Positions 9,178 through 19,435 of a stretch of DNA of 64,000 nucleotides are shown in pieces. Origin of the DNA: Methylomusa anaerophila (lineage in GTDB: Bacteria > Bacillota > Negativicutes > Sporomusales > Sporomusaceae); the NCBI RefSeq assembly GCF_003966895.1, contig NZ_AP018449.1:3737501-3801500 (forward strand), in the 5' to 3' direction. Below the pieces are notes generated by a model that was not told the DNA's origin, did not search any database, and was given only the letters and a program-made list of their open reading frames with translations. Made by a program: the position numbers and the translations under genes. Position 1 is the first letter of the stretch, and each line of letters opens with the position of its first letter.

Positions 9178-10371
9178 ATGCCAGATCAAAACGGTAGATT
9201 TGGAATTTTTGGCGGTCGTTTTGTACCGGAGACGGTGATGCCGGCGCTAATTGAGTTGGAAAATAACTATCTTAAGCTATGTAATGATGTTTCTTTTAAA
9301 AAGGAATTATCCTTTTATTTAAATGAGTATGCCGGTCGACCCACTCGTCTGTATTATGCCCATAAGCTTACAGAGCGCTTCGGACGGGGGCGGATTTATC
9401 TGAAACGGGAAGACTTGCTTCATACCGGGGCTCATAAAATTAACAATGCCATTGGGCAGGCCCTCCTGGCGCGGCGCATGGGCAAGACCCGTATTGTCGC
9501 TGAGACGGGCGCGGGTCAGCACGGCGTAGCCTGCGCTACTGTTGCCGCTCTGTTTGGTATGAAATGCCGGGTATTCATGGGGGAAGAAGACATGGAAAGG
9601 CAGGCTTTAAATGTATTTCGCATGAGGCTTTTAGGTACGGAGGTTACACCGGTAACATCCGGCACCGGTACATTGAAAGACGCGACCAGCGAAGCGATAC
9701 GATATTGGGTTACCCACGTCCGGGATACTCATTATATTATTGGTTCCGTAGTAGGTCCGCATCCTTATCCCATGCTGGTCCGGGATTTTCAATCCATAAT
9801 CGGTGAGGAAGTAAAGGCGCAGATTCAGAAAATCGAAGAATGCAAATTGAAATATATTGTGGCTTGTGTAGGCGGCGGCAGCAATGCCATGGGCATCTTT
9901 TATCCTTTCCGTGATTGCGAAAAGATCACTAAGATTGGCGTGGAAGCGGCAGGCAAGGGGGTAGACAGCGGTGAGCACGCAGCTTCCCTTACTCATGGCC
10001 GGCCAGGGGTGCTGCACGGAGCGTACAGTTATCTACTGCAGGATGGGGATGGGCAAGTAATACCCGCGTATTCCATATCCGCCGGCTTGGATTATCCCGG
10101 CGTGGGGCCGGAACACTCCTATTTCAAGGACAGCGGCAAAGTTCAATATGCTTCTGTCACCGATGAAGAGGCGTTGGCTGCCTTTCGCCTTTTAGCCGAG
10201 ACGGAAGGAATTATTCCGGCGCTGGAAAGCTCTCACGCCTTGGCGTACCTGGATAAAATTATGCCCCAAACCCAAATCGGTGAAGCAGTGGTGGTTTGCT
10301 TGTCCGGACGGGGCGATAAAGATGTGCAGATGGTAGCGAAAGTACTGGAGGGATTGACATGTCACGCTTGA
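9178..10371 (+). CDS. trpB: Tryptophan synthase beta subunit
   Basis: 397 residues. [19 protein letters not shown] opens the protein, [10 protein letters not shown] places the PLP Lys at about residue 87, [10 protein letters not shown] and [10 protein letters not shown] bind the cofactor phosphate, and [12 protein letters not shown] and ALESSHA follow. This is the trpB1 type that pairs with TrpA and condenses indole with serine. The ATG at 9178 follows GGGAGG. The upstream in-frame extension from 9025 lies within trpC and is not credible. Its end overlaps trpA by 13 bases. Confidence 0.97.
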   Translation: MPDQNGRFGIFGGRFVPETVMPALIELENNYLKLCNDVSFKKELSFYLNEYAGRPTRLYYAHKLTERFGRGRIYLKREDLLHTGAHKINNAIGQALLARRMGKTRIVAETGAGQHGVACATVAALFGMKCRVFMGEEDMERQALNVFRMRLLGTEVTPVTSGTGTLKDATSEAIRYWVTHVRDTHYIIGSVVGPHPYPMLVRDFQSIIGEEVKAQIQKIEECKLKYIVACVGGGSNAMGIFYPFRDCEKITKIGVEAAGKGVDSGEHAASLTHGRPGVLHGAYSYLLQDGDGQVIPAYSISAGLDYPGVGPEHSYFKDSGKVQYASVTDEEALAAFRLLAETEGIIPALESSHALAYLDKIMPQTQIGEAVVVCLSGRGDKDVQMVAKVLEGLTCHA

Positions 10372-11156
10372 ATGATAAATTCGACCAACTGAAAAACAGC
10401 GGCCGCAAAGGACTGATTGTCTATCTTACAGCCGGTTGCCCCAATTTTGACGATACACTCCAGGCAGTTCTCAAATTAGAGCAGGCAGGAGCGGATATTG
10501 TTGAAATCGGCATTCCATTTTCCGATCCCATGGCTGACGGTCCTGTGATTCAAAAGGCGGCGGTTATGGCTCTGAAAGGCGGGGCAACTACCGGCAAAGT
10601 GCAGGAACTTGTTGAAAGGATACGGCAAAAGAGCGCTATCCCGCTGGCAGTAATGACCTATGTCAATAGTATCATCCAATTCGGTACGGAAAAATTTATT
10701 CATTCTTTCGCGACAGCCGGAATTGATGGCGTAATTGTTCCTGACCTACCGGTGGAAGAGGCCGCAATTGTAGCGCCGGTTTGTCGTAATTTTGACATGG
10801 ATTTTATACAATTTGTAGCTCCCACGACAACTTCCGAACGAATTCAAGCGCTAACCAGCCAAGCGACAGGCTTTATCTATTGTATCACCAGTACCGGTGT
10901 TACCGGCGTAAGAGAGATTGACTACCGACCGATTGCCGCTGTTATCGAAAAAGTCCGCAACCGGACGCAAGTTCCGCTGGCGGTAGGATTTGGTATCGGC
11001 AGCCCGGAATCAGCCCGGCAAGCGGCCCGGTATGCTGATGGAGTAATCGTAGGCAGCGCGGTGATGGAAAGAATGATGACCGGCGGAATTGATACGGCGC
11101 GGGATTTGGTCCGCTCCATCCGGCAAGCGCTGGATGAAGGGGAGACAGGTGGCTGA
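10359..11156 (+). CDS. trpA: Tryptophan synthase alpha subunit
   Basis: 265 residues with the TrpA motifs [35 protein letters not shown] (catalytic Glu and Asp region), [24 protein letters not shown] and [13 protein letters not shown]. It cleaves indole-3-glycerol phosphate to indole, which passes to TrpB through the intersubunit tunnel. It is the last trp gene. No clear hairpin terminator follows; only a T-rich tract occurs at about 11165-11178. Confidence 0.96.
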   Translation: MSRLNDKFDQLKNSGRKGLIVYLTAGCPNFDDTLQAVLKLEQAGADIVEIGIPFSDPMADGPVIQKAAVMALKGGATTGKVQELVERIRQKSAIPLAVMTYVNSIIQFGTEKFIHSFATAGIDGVIVPDLPVEEAAIVAPVCRNFDMDFIQFVAPTTTSERIQALTSQATGFIYCITSTGVTGVREIDYRPIAAVIEKVRNRTQVPLAVGFGIGSPESARQAARYADGVIVGSAVMERMMTGGIDTARDLVRSIRQALDEGETGG

Positions 11157-11324
11157 GGTGAAATTTTTTCTTTTTTTACGTTAAATTAATTAAATGTTAA
11201 CAAAAATACCCTAGATGCGTCCTATACTGAACATAGTGTCTATACTCAGATGAACGGGATGGAGAGGATGGGTATTAGGGGATATATACGGCGGCCGCCA
11301 GTCACACTGGAGGAATGTGTGACA

Positions 11325-12308
11325 ATGACTCCTTTAGACGTGGCCCGCAAATCTGCCACGATTCGAACCTCATATAGTTATCTTGTGCGTACTGCCGATG
11401 AAATTACTGATCAGGATCTGCGGCAAAAAGTGCTGCAGGTATTGGAAAATCCTGCACCTACTTTTCTAACACAATATGATGAGGCAGAAAAGAAAAGAAT
11501 ATGGCAAATGCTAATCGACAGCAGGGCCATATCTGAAAATATTACAATCGAGGAGTTATTTCCTTTTTGGGCAGATTCAAACCAGGCGCCGCAACCGTTT
11601 TGGTCGGCCCCGGGCAGCAGTTATGAGCGCCACCATTCCTATCCCGGCGGGCTAGCCCTTCACACGGCCATGAATGTCAAGGTTTCCTTAGGCCTGTTTC
11701 AGGCCTATCAGGAGATGTATGACTGTAATTTGAACCGGGATATGATAATCGCCGGACAAATCCTTCATGATTCCCAAAAAGCCTGGACACTGCAATGGGA
11801 AAAAGACGGCAGTTGTTATAAGCAGATTAATATAGCCGGGACAGGGGCGCATCATGTCCTGGGTATAGCGGAATCGGTATACCGAGGTTTTTCACCCAAG
11901 GTGCTTTTGGCTCAAACCTGTACTCACGAGCACCCGGGAACCAGAGAAAATGAGCAGAAGATCCGGAACTGGCTGCTGACGGCGTGTCTCCTTGCCGGAA
12001 AAGATTGGGAAACTGAGCCGGATGTTGCGAATGAATTAGCTGTCGGTAATTCTCAAGTCGAATGGTTTATAACTTACCAGGGAGATCACAACTGGGTATT
12101 AAGCCTGAAGGCGGCCGCGGTAACCATTGAAGCTATGGAACAGTTGGCCAGCGAAGTTTATCATATCGGTACGGAAGATTCGCGAACCTTCCACGCATTG
12201 CGTAATTATGTATTTGCGCAGATGAGCATTTTGAAGTTGTACGAAATTCTTGGAAAATACGGCTACCAGGAATTTAAAAATGTTGTCCAGTCACTTGTGA
12301 CAAGCTAG
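11325..12308 (+). CDS. HD-superfamily metal-dependent phosphohydrolase-like protein
   Basis: A 327-residue protein whose central part has the HD pattern: His residues in YERHHSYPGGLALHT, the His-Asp pair in GQILHDSQK, further His in GAHHVLG and TCTHEHPG, and an Asp in YQGDHNW. HD proteins are usually phosphohydrolases; nucleotide and second-messenger substrates are common, but no substrate is evident here. ATG at 11325 is 11 bases after GGAGG; in-frame ATGs at 11250 and 11268 are possible earlier starts with poorer sites. The gene stands alone between the trp operon and pgm. Confidence 0.6.
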   Translation: MTPLDVARKSATIRTSYSYLVRTADEITDQDLRQKVLQVLENPAPTFLTQYDEAEKKRIWQMLIDSRAISENITIEELFPFWADSNQAPQPFWSAPGSSYERHHSYPGGLALHTAMNVKVSLGLFQAYQEMYDCNLNRDMIIAGQILHDSQKAWTLQWEKDGSCYKQINIAGTGAHHVLGIAESVYRGFSPKVLLAQTCTHEHPGTRENEQKIRNWLLTACLLAGKDWETEPDVANELAVGNSQVEWFITYQGDHNWVLSLKAAAVTIEAMEQLASEVYHIGTEDSRTFHALRNYVFAQMSILKLYEILGKYGYQEFKNVVQSLVTS

Positions 12309-12386
12309 GCAATCGTATATGATGCTATAGCGGCAAAGAGTTATGAGTTTATTTCAGTAACGTTTTTTACATTTTACCTCATCTGG

Positions 12387-12436
12387 GCGATATCGGGCTT
12401 TTAACGGGCCACAGCCGATATCGCTCATTTCTTTTC
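12387..12436 (+). terminator. Hairpin followed by T-rich tract after the HD gene
   Basis: GCGATATCGG pairs with CCGATATCGC across an 18-base loop, and a T-rich tract follows. It lies about 80 bases past the HD gene stop in a 400-base intergenic region. Confidence 0.55.
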
Positions 12437-12485
12437 TGTAGGCGATCAAATCTATCAGAAAATAAATAAGATTCAAAGGAACCGG

Positions 12486-12531
12486 AACCACAGAGACGCA
12501 GAGAACACAGAGGACCACAGAGAAAGGGTAA
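12486..12531 (+). repeat. CACAGAG-type dispersed repeat
   Basis: AACCACAGAGACGCAGAG then AACACAGAGGACCACAGAG, a run of imperfect CACAGAG units followed by GGGTAACG. The same unit type, also beside GGGTAACG, occurs at 6041-6072. Both lie in intergenic DNA. The rest of 12309-12713 shows nothing else I can name except the hairpin at 12387 and the ribosome binding site of pgm. Confidence 0.55.
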
Positions 12532-12713
12532 CGAACTTTTTTCATACTTTGCTGGCGCCGTTCTAAACGGCATGCCCGCCTGCTATGGAATTATGGGAAT
12601 GGATAAAGAATTAGTCGGATCGAAAACCTGAATAAGCGGCAGGAACTTTAGATATTTATAACGAAGAAAGAACCAGAATTTTACTTTAATATCAATAATC
12701 TTGGAGGTGTATC

Positions 12714-14366
12714 ATGTCAATCCATCCTTTAGCAGGCCAAAAAGCTCCCCAATCCATTTTGGCCAATATTCCGCGCCTCATTAGCGCTTATTATGTAAAT
12801 AAACCTAACATAGATGAGCCGGCGCACAAAGTAGTGTTCGGTACTTCCGGGCATCGCGGCAGCTCGTTGAAATGTACTTTTAATGAGGACCATATCCTTG
12901 CCATTACTCAGGCAATTTGCCGCTACCGCCAAGAACACGGCATCACCGGTCCGTTATTTATTGGTTTCGATACTCATGCCCTGTCCGAGCCGGCGTTCAT
13001 TTCGTCGCTGGAAGTACTGGCTGCCAACGGGGTGGAAACGCTGATTGCCAAGGATATGAACTATACGCCGACTCCGAGTGTATCTCACGCTATTTTGACG
13101 TATAACAAAGGTAGAATGGACGGACTTGCCGACGGTATTGTCATTACTCCTTCCCACAATCCGCCTGACAACGGCGGTATAAAATATAATCCCCCCAACG
13201 GCGGTCCGGCTGATACTCATATTACCAAGTGGATAGCTGATAAAGCAAACAAGTTTTTAATGGACGGCAACAAAGAAATCAAACGCACAGCATATGAAAA
13301 AGCATTGAAAGCTGATAACGTGCGCGAATATGACTTTATCAGATCCTACGTCAATGATTTAAAGAATGTTATTGATATGGATGTCATCAAATCCGCCGGA
13401 CTTAAACTTGGCGCCGATGCCCTTGGTGGCTCAGGCCTCGGCTATTGGGAGCCGATAGCTGAAACTTACGGCCTTGATATCGAACTCCTGAACGGTTACC
13501 CGGACCCGACGTTCAGTTTTATGAATGTGGACAGCGACGGCAAAATACGTATGGACTGCTCATCACCTTATGCGATGGCCGGACTGATTGGACTAAAAGA
13601 TAAATATGATCTTGCTTTCGGCAATGATCCGGATTTTGACAGGCATGGCATTGTCACCCGCAGTGTTGGGCTAATGAATCCTAACCACTATCTTGCAGTC
13701 GCTATTGCCTATTTATTCCAAGACCGCGCCGGCTGGCGAAAGGATGCCGCCGTGGGCAAGACCCTGGTCAGTTCGTCAATGATTGACCGCGTGGCTGCCA
13801 GCCTTGACAAAAGGCTGGCTGAGGTACCGGTTGGCTTCAAATGGTTTGTCGATGGACTCGTTGACGGATCGTTCGGTTTTGGCGGGGAAGAAAGCGCCGG
13901 CGCATCCTTTCTTAAAAAAGACGGTACGGTTTGGACTACAGATAAAGATGGTATCATTCTTTGTTTGTTAGCGGCGGAAATTACCGCCAAAACCGGACGG
14001 GATCCCGGACAGCATTATCAGGATTTGACGCAAAAATTTGGCACTCCTGTTTATGAGCGTATTGATGCAACTGCTAACTCGCTGCAGAAGACTATATTGG
14101 CTAAGCTATCACCGGAGCAGGTAACAACTGACACCCTTGCAGGTGAAAAGATTACCGCCAAGCTTACCAAGGCGCCGGCCAACCGGGCGGAGATAGGCGG
14201 CTTGAAGGTTTGTACTGAGAATGGCTGGTTTGCCGCGCGTCCTTCCGGCACGGAAGATATATACAAAATATACGCAGAAAGCTTTAAAGGAATGGCACAT
14301 CTTAAAGAGATTCAGAAAGAAGCCCAAAAAATTGTCAGTGAGACCTTCGCGGCTGCCGGAGTGTAA
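12714..14366 (+). CDS. pgm: Phosphoglucomutase, alpha-D-glucose phosphate specific
   Basis: 550 residues with all four alpha-phosphohexomutase signatures: FGTSGHRGS near residue 42, the phosphoserine loop [11 protein letters not shown] with Ser147, metal binding [10 protein letters not shown] near 303 and the sugar loop GGEESAGAS near 386. A C-terminal phosphate-binding [16 protein letters not shown] closes the protein. It interconverts glucose-1-phosphate and glucose-6-phosphate for polysaccharide or glycogen metabolism. ATG follows TTGGAGGTG. A strong terminator follows at 14408. Confidence 0.95.
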   Translation: MSIHPLAGQKAPQSILANIPRLISAYYVNKPNIDEPAHKVVFGTSGHRGSSLKCTFNEDHILAITQAICRYRQEHGITGPLFIGFDTHALSEPAFISSLEVLAANGVETLIAKDMNYTPTPSVSHAILTYNKGRMDGLADGIVITPSHNPPDNGGIKYNPPNGGPADTHITKWIADKANKFLMDGNKEIKRTAYEKALKADNVREYDFIRSYVNDLKNVIDMDVIKSAGLKLGADALGGSGLGYWEPIAETYGLDIELLNGYPDPTFSFMNVDSDGKIRMDCSSPYAMAGLIGLKDKYDLAFGNDPDFDRHGIVTRSVGLMNPNHYLAVAIAYLFQDRAGWRKDAAVGKTLVSSSMIDRVAASLDKRLAEVPVGFKWFVDGLVDGSFGFGGEESAGASFLKKDGTVWTTDKDGIILCLLAAEITAKTGRDPGQHYQDLTQKFGTPVYERIDATANSLQKTILAKLSPEQVTTDTLAGEKITAKLTKAPANRAEIGGLKVCTENGWFAARPSGTEDIYKIYAESFKGMAHLKEIQKEAQKIVSETFAAAGV

Positions 14367-14407
14367 TCGACTGCTTACAGACTCGAATTGAAGATATTGT
14401 ATACGCT

Positions 14408-14456
14408 AAGACAACAAACTTAGCAGCTTTAGGCTGATGAGTTTGTTGTCTTAATT
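14408..14456 (+). terminator. Terminator after pgm
   Basis: AAGACAACAAACT and AGTTTGTTGTCTT form a perfect 13-pair stem across a 19-base loop, followed by an AT-rich tract. Confidence 0.8.
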
Positions 14457-14589
14457 ATTACTTTTGTTGTATAAAAATACGTTGGAAAGTCATACCTATA
14501 GCGAAATTAATTATAGACAAAGTCTTATTAATTTGATATATTGAAGCTATAGTTTACAAACGTCTATTGGATAAGGAGTGCGATGTACA

Positions 14590-14733
14590 ATGTGTGAGAA
14601 TTATGAGAATATTTATGATATCGAGATTGATTTGACAAATGATGGGGATGGCTTGCTGAATTTCGCATATGGCGAAGATGAGGAAATGGAGCCGAATAAA
14701 CAACATACTGAAATGGGGAATAAGTATGGCTGA
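14590..14733 (+). CDS. Small acidic hypothetical protein coupled to prkA
   Basis: A 47-codon ORF (start MCENYENIYDIEIDLTN) with high Asp/Glu content and no membrane segment. GGAG lies 11 bases upstream of its ATG. Its stop is eight bases inside prkA, so translation of the two could be coupled. I do not recognise a family. It may be a small partner or simply a leader ORF of the prkA-yhbH-spoVR operon; the evidence is only position, overlap and ribosome binding site. Confidence 0.45.
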   Translation: MCENYENIYDIEIDLTNDGDGLLNFAYGEDEEMEPNKQHTEMGNKYG

Positions 14734-16654
14734 TTTTGACTTTATTAGTTTAATTCATCAGGACAGAGAGGAACGAAAACACGAACATTTTTCCGGTACG
14801 CTGCTTGATTACCTGGCGATTATTAAAGAAAATCCGCAAGGAGTCATGCTGTCTCATCAGCGGATGTATGAACTCCTTACCGCTCCGGGAGTAGACATAG
14901 TGAAAACCGAGGAAAACCCTCGCTTAAAACGGATTTATGGTAATGATATACTGCGCAAGTACAAGTTTTTTGACGATAGTTTCTTCGGTATAGACAAAAG
15001 TATTATGAAAATAATGCGCTATTTTCACTCTGCTGCCATGAAAGGGGAAGAGTCCCGCCAGGTTCTCTATTTGGTTGGTCCGGTAGGCGCAGGCAAGTCC
15101 TCGCTCATGGAAGCGCTGAAAAAAGCGCTGGAGATGAGTACGCCCATTTATGTTATTAAAGATTGCCCCATGCGGGAGGAGCCGCTGCACTTGCTTCCCA
15201 AGCACCTTCGGCCGCAGTTTGAGGAATTGTTGGGAGTAAAGATTGAAGGTGATTTGTGTCCTGTCTGCCGGTATCGCCTGAAAACCGAGTACAACGGCGA
15301 ATATGAGCGTTATCCTGTGACAGTCTCCGAGTTTTCCGTCCGTTCCCGTAAGGGAATCGGTGTGGTACCGCCGGTTGATCCTAACAATCAGGACACTTCC
15401 GTACTCTCCGGTTCAGTCGATATATCCAAAATGGACCTATACCCGGAAGACGATCCGCGGGTACTGGCGCTAAACGGTGCATTTAATGTGGGTAACCGGG
15501 GTATCGTTGAATTTATCGAAGTATTTAAAAATGACGTTGAATATCTCCATACAATGATCACGGCAACTCAGGAAAAATCTATACCTTCGCCGGGTAAAGG
15601 CTCAATGATTTATTTTGACGGCATCATTTTGGCCCACTCCAATGAGGCGGAATGGAATAAGTTTAAATCCGACCATACGAATGAAGCTATATTGGACAGG
15701 ATAGTTAAGGTGGAAGTTCCTTATTGTCTGGAACTGGATGAGGAAGTAAAAATCTACCGGAAAATGCTTAAGAATAGTTCCTTTGCCGCTCATATCGCGC
15801 CTCACACCATTGAAGTTGCTTCCATGTTCGCCATTTTGACCCGCCTAACCCCTTCCGCCAAAGTGGACCCGCTGACCAAACTTAAAATTTACAATGGGGA
15901 AGAAATTGTAGAAAAAGGGTCTACCAAAAAAGTGGATATTTTTGAACTGAGGGAAGAAGCCTTGCGGGAGGGCATGACCGGCATATCCACCCGATTTATT
16001 ATGAAATGTATTGATACGGCTCTCTCGGAATCCGATTCGAATTGTATCAGTCCCATCGCCATTATCGATACGCTGATCAAAGCAGTAAAAGAGATGGCCA
16101 TCGGCGAGGATGAAAAGAAGCGTTTCCTCGGTCTTTTGCAAGATACGATTAAAAAAGAATACAACAAAATGCTGGAAAAGGAAGTTACCCGTGCCTTCAT
16201 TCACGGCTACCGGGAGCAGGCGGAAAGCTTGTTCAATAACTATCTGGATCATGCTGAGGCGTTTGTGAATTCGACGAAAATTAAAGACCGCAATACCGGG
16301 GAGGAACTGGAGCCTGATGTTAAATTCCTGCAGTCCATCGAAGAACAGATTGGTATTACCGGCTCAGCTGCACTGGGATTCCGGCAGGACGTTACTTCCT
16401 ACATGTTCTCCCTTTTGCGAACCGGCGGCAAGATTGAGTACAAGAGCTACGAACCTCTTAAAGAAGCGATTGAGAAAAAACTGACAGCATCGGTTAAGGA
16501 ACTGTCCCGGATAGTTACCAAGGCCAAGGTAAGAGACCGGGAACAGGACGGCAAGTATAACGCCATGGTGGAAGAGATGAAAAGAAGTGGCTATTGCGAT
16601 CATTGCTGTAATGTGATTCTTAAATATGCGGCCAATAATTTGTGGAAAGATTAG
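14726..16654 (+). CDS. prkA: PrkA serine protein kinase / AAA+ protein
   Basis: 642 residues. After an N-terminal PrkA domain (FISLIHQDREE, FSGTLLDYLAIIKENP) comes Walker A GPVGAGKSS at about 118-126, then RSRKGIGVVPPVDPNNQD and a C-terminal kinase-like region. PrkA is a AAA+ protein with reported serine kinase and, in later work, Lon-like protease activity; in Bacillus it supports sporulation. ATG at 14726 gives the standard MADFDF start and overlaps the small ORF before it; a longer frame from 14669 lacks a ribosome binding site. yhbH and spoVR follow, the common prkA-yhbH-spoVR arrangement. Confidence 0.95.
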   Translation: MADFDFISLIHQDREERKHEHFSGTLLDYLAIIKENPQGVMLSHQRMYELLTAPGVDIVKTEENPRLKRIYGNDILRKYKFFDDSFFGIDKSIMKIMRYFHSAAMKGEESRQVLYLVGPVGAGKSSLMEALKKALEMSTPIYVIKDCPMREEPLHLLPKHLRPQFEELLGVKIEGDLCPVCRYRLKTEYNGEYERYPVTVSEFSVRSRKGIGVVPPVDPNNQDTSVLSGSVDISKMDLYPEDDPRVLALNGAFNVGNRGIVEFIEVFKNDVEYLHTMITATQEKSIPSPGKGSMIYFDGIILAHSNEAEWNKFKSDHTNEAILDRIVKVEVPYCLELDEEVKIYRKMLKNSSFAAHIAPHTIEVASMFAILTRLTPSAKVDPLTKLKIYNGEEIVEKGSTKKVDIFELREEALREGMTGISTRFIMKCIDTALSESDSNCISPIAIIDTLIKAVKEMAIGEDEKKRFLGLLQDTIKKEYNKMLEKEVTRAFIHGYREQAESLFNNYLDHAEAFVNSTKIKDRNTGEELEPDVKFLQSIEEQIGITGSAALGFRQDVTSYMFSLLRTGGKIEYKSYEPLKEAIEKKLTASVKELSRIVTKAKVRDREQDGKYNAMVEEMKRSGYCDHCCNVILKYAANNLWKD

Positions 16655-16698
16655 TGGCGCATAAATAAGCCGTCTGATGGGGAGGGGAGGAGTAACCA

Positions 16699-17895
16699 TT
16701 GGCTATCTTTAAAGACGGCGGCAGAGCAAGTTCCGATCGCTCCCAGCGGGACCGCAAACGCCACCGCCAACTGGTGGAAGAGGCAATAAAAAAGAACATG
16801 GGCGGTATAATTGCGGAAGAAAGCATCATCGGACAAAGTAAGGATAAAAAAATTAAAATTCCCGTGAAAGGAATCAAAGAGTACCAGTTTGTTTTTGGCA
16901 AGAATAATCCCGGTACAGGATCAGGCAACGGGGAAGAAGAACGGGGGCAGGTAATCGGCAAGACTGGTGAGAAGGGCCGGCTGGGTAATGGACAAGCCGG
17001 CAGTGATCCGGGCGAAGACATTTTTGAAACAGAAATCACTTTGGATGAACTGGTGCAGTACCTGTTTGAAGATTTGAACCTGCCTGACCTGGAACGGAAG
17101 AAATTTTCGCAAGTAGAAGCGCAGCGAAACTACAAACGCTCAGGATTTCAGAGGAAAGGCATTCCACCGCGCCTGGCCAAAAAACGTACAGTCATTGAAA
17201 AACTCAAGCGGCGGCAAACGGTACTGCGGGATCAGCCGGCGGGGGCAACAGACGGTACTGAGGTTCATGAGAAAACCCAGCCAAGAATTCCTTTCCGTGA
17301 GGATGATCTCAGGTACTTCCGGGTAAAAGAAGACATTGACTATCATTCCAATGCGGTTGTCATTTGCATCATGGATACTTCCGGGTCAATGGATCAGACC
17401 CGCAAGTATTTGGCCAGAAGTTTCTACTTCCTGCTGTACCAGTTTGTTCGCTATCGGTATGAGCATGTGGAAGTGGTATTTGTGGCCCACACCACAGAGG
17501 CGAAGGAAGTAACGGAGCGGGAGTTCTTCCACAAGGGGGAATCAGGCGGTACATTTATCAGTAGCGGCTATGCCAAAGTTCTTGAGATCATTGAAGCGCG
17601 CTACAACCCGGCGATCTGGAACATTTATGCTTTTCATTGCTCTGACGGGGATAATTGGCCCGAGGACAATCCCAAGGCGATCGACCTTGCCCGGGAGCTT
17701 TGCGAAATATGCAATTTGTTCGGTTACGGCGAAGTGGGAATCCATTCTTGGGGGAGTACTATCAAGCGGGAATTGGAAGAAGAGGTCAAAGCCGATAATT
17801 TTGTTACCGCGTCCATAACCGCAAAGGAAGAAATATGGCCGGCTTTTAAAAAAATTCTGGAAAAAGATACAACAGGAGAAGACGGCAATGACTGA
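16699..17895 (+). CDS. yhbH: YhbH, DUF444 sporulation protein
   Basis: 398 residues: a basic N terminus (SSDRSQRDRKRHRQLVEEAIKK), a Gly-rich linker, and a VWA-like domain in the second half with the metal-site motif MDTSGSMDQ. This is the DUF444/YeaH-YhbH family found with PrkA and SpoVR. The start is TTG at 16699 after GGGGAGGAG. The last bases overlap spoVR by eight, implying coupling. Its biochemical role is unknown; sporulation involvement comes from the family. Confidence 0.92.
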   Translation: MAIFKDGGRASSDRSQRDRKRHRQLVEEAIKKNMGGIIAEESIIGQSKDKKIKIPVKGIKEYQFVFGKNNPGTGSGNGEEERGQVIGKTGEKGRLGNGQAGSDPGEDIFETEITLDELVQYLFEDLNLPDLERKKFSQVEAQRNYKRSGFQRKGIPPRLAKKRTVIEKLKRRQTVLRDQPAGATDGTEVHEKTQPRIPFREDDLRYFRVKEDIDYHSNAVVICIMDTSGSMDQTRKYLARSFYFLLYQFVRYRYEHVEVVFVAHTTEAKEVTEREFFHKGESGGTFISSGYAKVLEIIEARYNPAIWNIYAFHCSDGDNWPEDNPKAIDLARELCEICNLFGYGEVGIHSWGSTIKRELEEEVKADNFVTASITAKEEIWPAFKKILEKDTTGEDGND

Positions 17896-19189
17896 ATATG
17901 AATATACTATGACCGACCTTGCCTTCTGGAATGAAAAAATCGAAAAGCTTACTGATGAAATCGGTCTCAACTGCTATGAACAACATTTTGAAATTTGCAG
18001 TTATGAAGATATGCTGTGTTATGAAGCTTATACAGGCATGCCGTCTCACTATCATCACTGGAGTTTTGGCAAAGCTTACGAGCGGCAGAAGACTTTCTAT
18101 CAGTATAACCTTACCGGTTTGCCGTATGAAATGGTGATCAATTCTGACCCGTGCATCGCCTATCTCATGCGGGATAATACCCTGCTGCTCCAGATCCTGA
18201 CCATGGCCCACGTATACGGCCATAACGACTTTTTCAGAAACAACCGGCTGTTTAAGCAAAATACACGGGCGGAACTGACTATTGAACTGTTCAAGGCCCA
18301 TGCTAACCGGGTACGTGACTATATTCAAAATCCCGGCATCGGGCCGGAAAAAGTGGAACGAATTTTGGACGGGGCCCATGCGCTTAAGTTTCAGATTACC
18401 AGGACAAAACCGGAAAAACCCAGGAATCGGGCCGAACTGGAAGAAGACAGGGATGCTGCCATACCGGAGCGGTTCAAAAACGACTTGTTAGGCTTTTTGG
18501 CCGAACGGGGACGGTTGAGCGAATGGGAACGGGACCTTATTCACATTGTGCGGGACGAGGCGCTGTACTTTATTCCTCAGATTGAAACCAAGATTATGAA
18601 TGAAGGCTGGGCCAGCTACTGGCATTATCAAATACTTAAAAATCTTGAATTGCCGCAGGGGCTCTATCTGGAATTCATCCAGCGCCACAATTTGGTAATA
18701 CGTCCCCATCAAGGTCGAGTAAACCCATATTTTGTGGGTTTTAAAGTGTTTGAGTATCTGGACAAAACCGGTGGCAGAGAAAAAATCATGGCGATTCGGG
18801 CTGAAGAGAGGGATCAGTCCTTCTTACGGCGTTATCTGACCCGGGAACTGTGTGAGGAAATGCATTTATTCTCCTATGACGTGGAAGATGAATACATTGT
18901 GGTGACGGAAGTGTCGGACGAAGAAGGCTGGAAGACGGTACGCGACCAGTTGGTGAATTCCGTAGGCATGAGCGGTATGCCGGTTATCAAGCCGATGGCG
19001 GTAGAAAAAGGAACTTTAGTACTTGAACATGATTTCGACGGACGGGAACTGGAGCTCCAATATGCGCAACAAACTCTTAAGTATATTGTGGATTTATGGG
19101 GTGGAAAGGTTGTACTTCATACCAAAATCAACGGGAAAGATAAACGACTTATTTGTACTGAAAACAAAGAAATCGCCGATTTAAAATGA
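17888..19189 (+). CDS. spoVR: SpoVR family protein, spore cortex
   Basis: 433 residues. SpoVR landmarks include CYEAYTGMPSHYHHWSFGKAYE, AHVYGHNDFFRNN, MNEGWASYWHYQIL and NPYFVGFKVFEYLD. Bacillus SpoVR is needed for normal spore cortex formation; the molecular activity is unsettled. ATG at 17888 lies within the end of yhbH and follows AGGAGAAG. It ends the three-gene prkA operon and is followed at once by a GC hairpin terminator. Confidence 0.95.
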   Translation: MTEYEYTMTDLAFWNEKIEKLTDEIGLNCYEQHFEICSYEDMLCYEAYTGMPSHYHHWSFGKAYERQKTFYQYNLTGLPYEMVINSDPCIAYLMRDNTLLLQILTMAHVYGHNDFFRNNRLFKQNTRAELTIELFKAHANRVRDYIQNPGIGPEKVERILDGAHALKFQITRTKPEKPRNRAELEEDRDAAIPERFKNDLLGFLAERGRLSEWERDLIHIVRDEALYFIPQIETKIMNEGWASYWHYQILKNLELPQGLYLEFIQRHNLVIRPHQGRVNPYFVGFKVFEYLDKTGGREKIMAIRAEERDQSFLRRYLTRELCEEMHLFSYDVEDEYIVVTEVSDEEGWKTVRDQLVNSVGMSGMPVIKPMAVEKGTLVLEHDFDGRELELQYAQQTLKYIVDLWGGKVVLHTKINGKDKRLICTENKEIADLK

Positions 19190-19215
19190 GCGCTCCGGCG
19201 CTCTTCTTATTTTTA
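19188..19215 (+). terminator. Terminator after spoVR
   Basis: GAGCGC and GCGCTC arms with loop TCCG, followed by a T-rich tract. The hairpin begins at the spoVR stop codon. Confidence 0.75.
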
Positions 19216-19246
19216 TATAAAAAAGTATAATGTTTAGGACGGCGCC

Positions 19247-19306
19247 GGACAGCCTTATTAACGCTGCGACGCTATCGCTTAACCTCCACTTATAATAAGG
19301 CTGTCC
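19247..19306 (+). repeat. Hairpin element with conserved 32-base loop (copy 1)
   Basis: A perfect 14-base inverted repeat, GGACAGCCTTATTA with TAATAAGGCTGTCC, encloses a 32-base loop at 19261-19292. The same loop length and 27 of 32 loop bases recur at 55401-55432, where the stem is a different sequence. The shared loop carries CGACGCT and CGCTTAACCT. It lies between spoVR and the MATE gene and has no coding content. Confidence 0.7.
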
Positions 19307-19435
19307 TTTGCCTGCCGGTCGCCAAAAGGACGCGTTAGCGGTTTTAAGGCGTAAAAAATTCGCTCGAACAAAAAGTATTTTATAGTTTATAATGGGAAAG
19401 AGTATTACCAATTTACAGCTTGGAGGATGGGAGAC

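Noticed and set aside
12354..12573. Minus-strand frames reading like LCVLCVSVV
   Set aside because: These are translations of the CACAGAG-type dispersed repeat, not genes.
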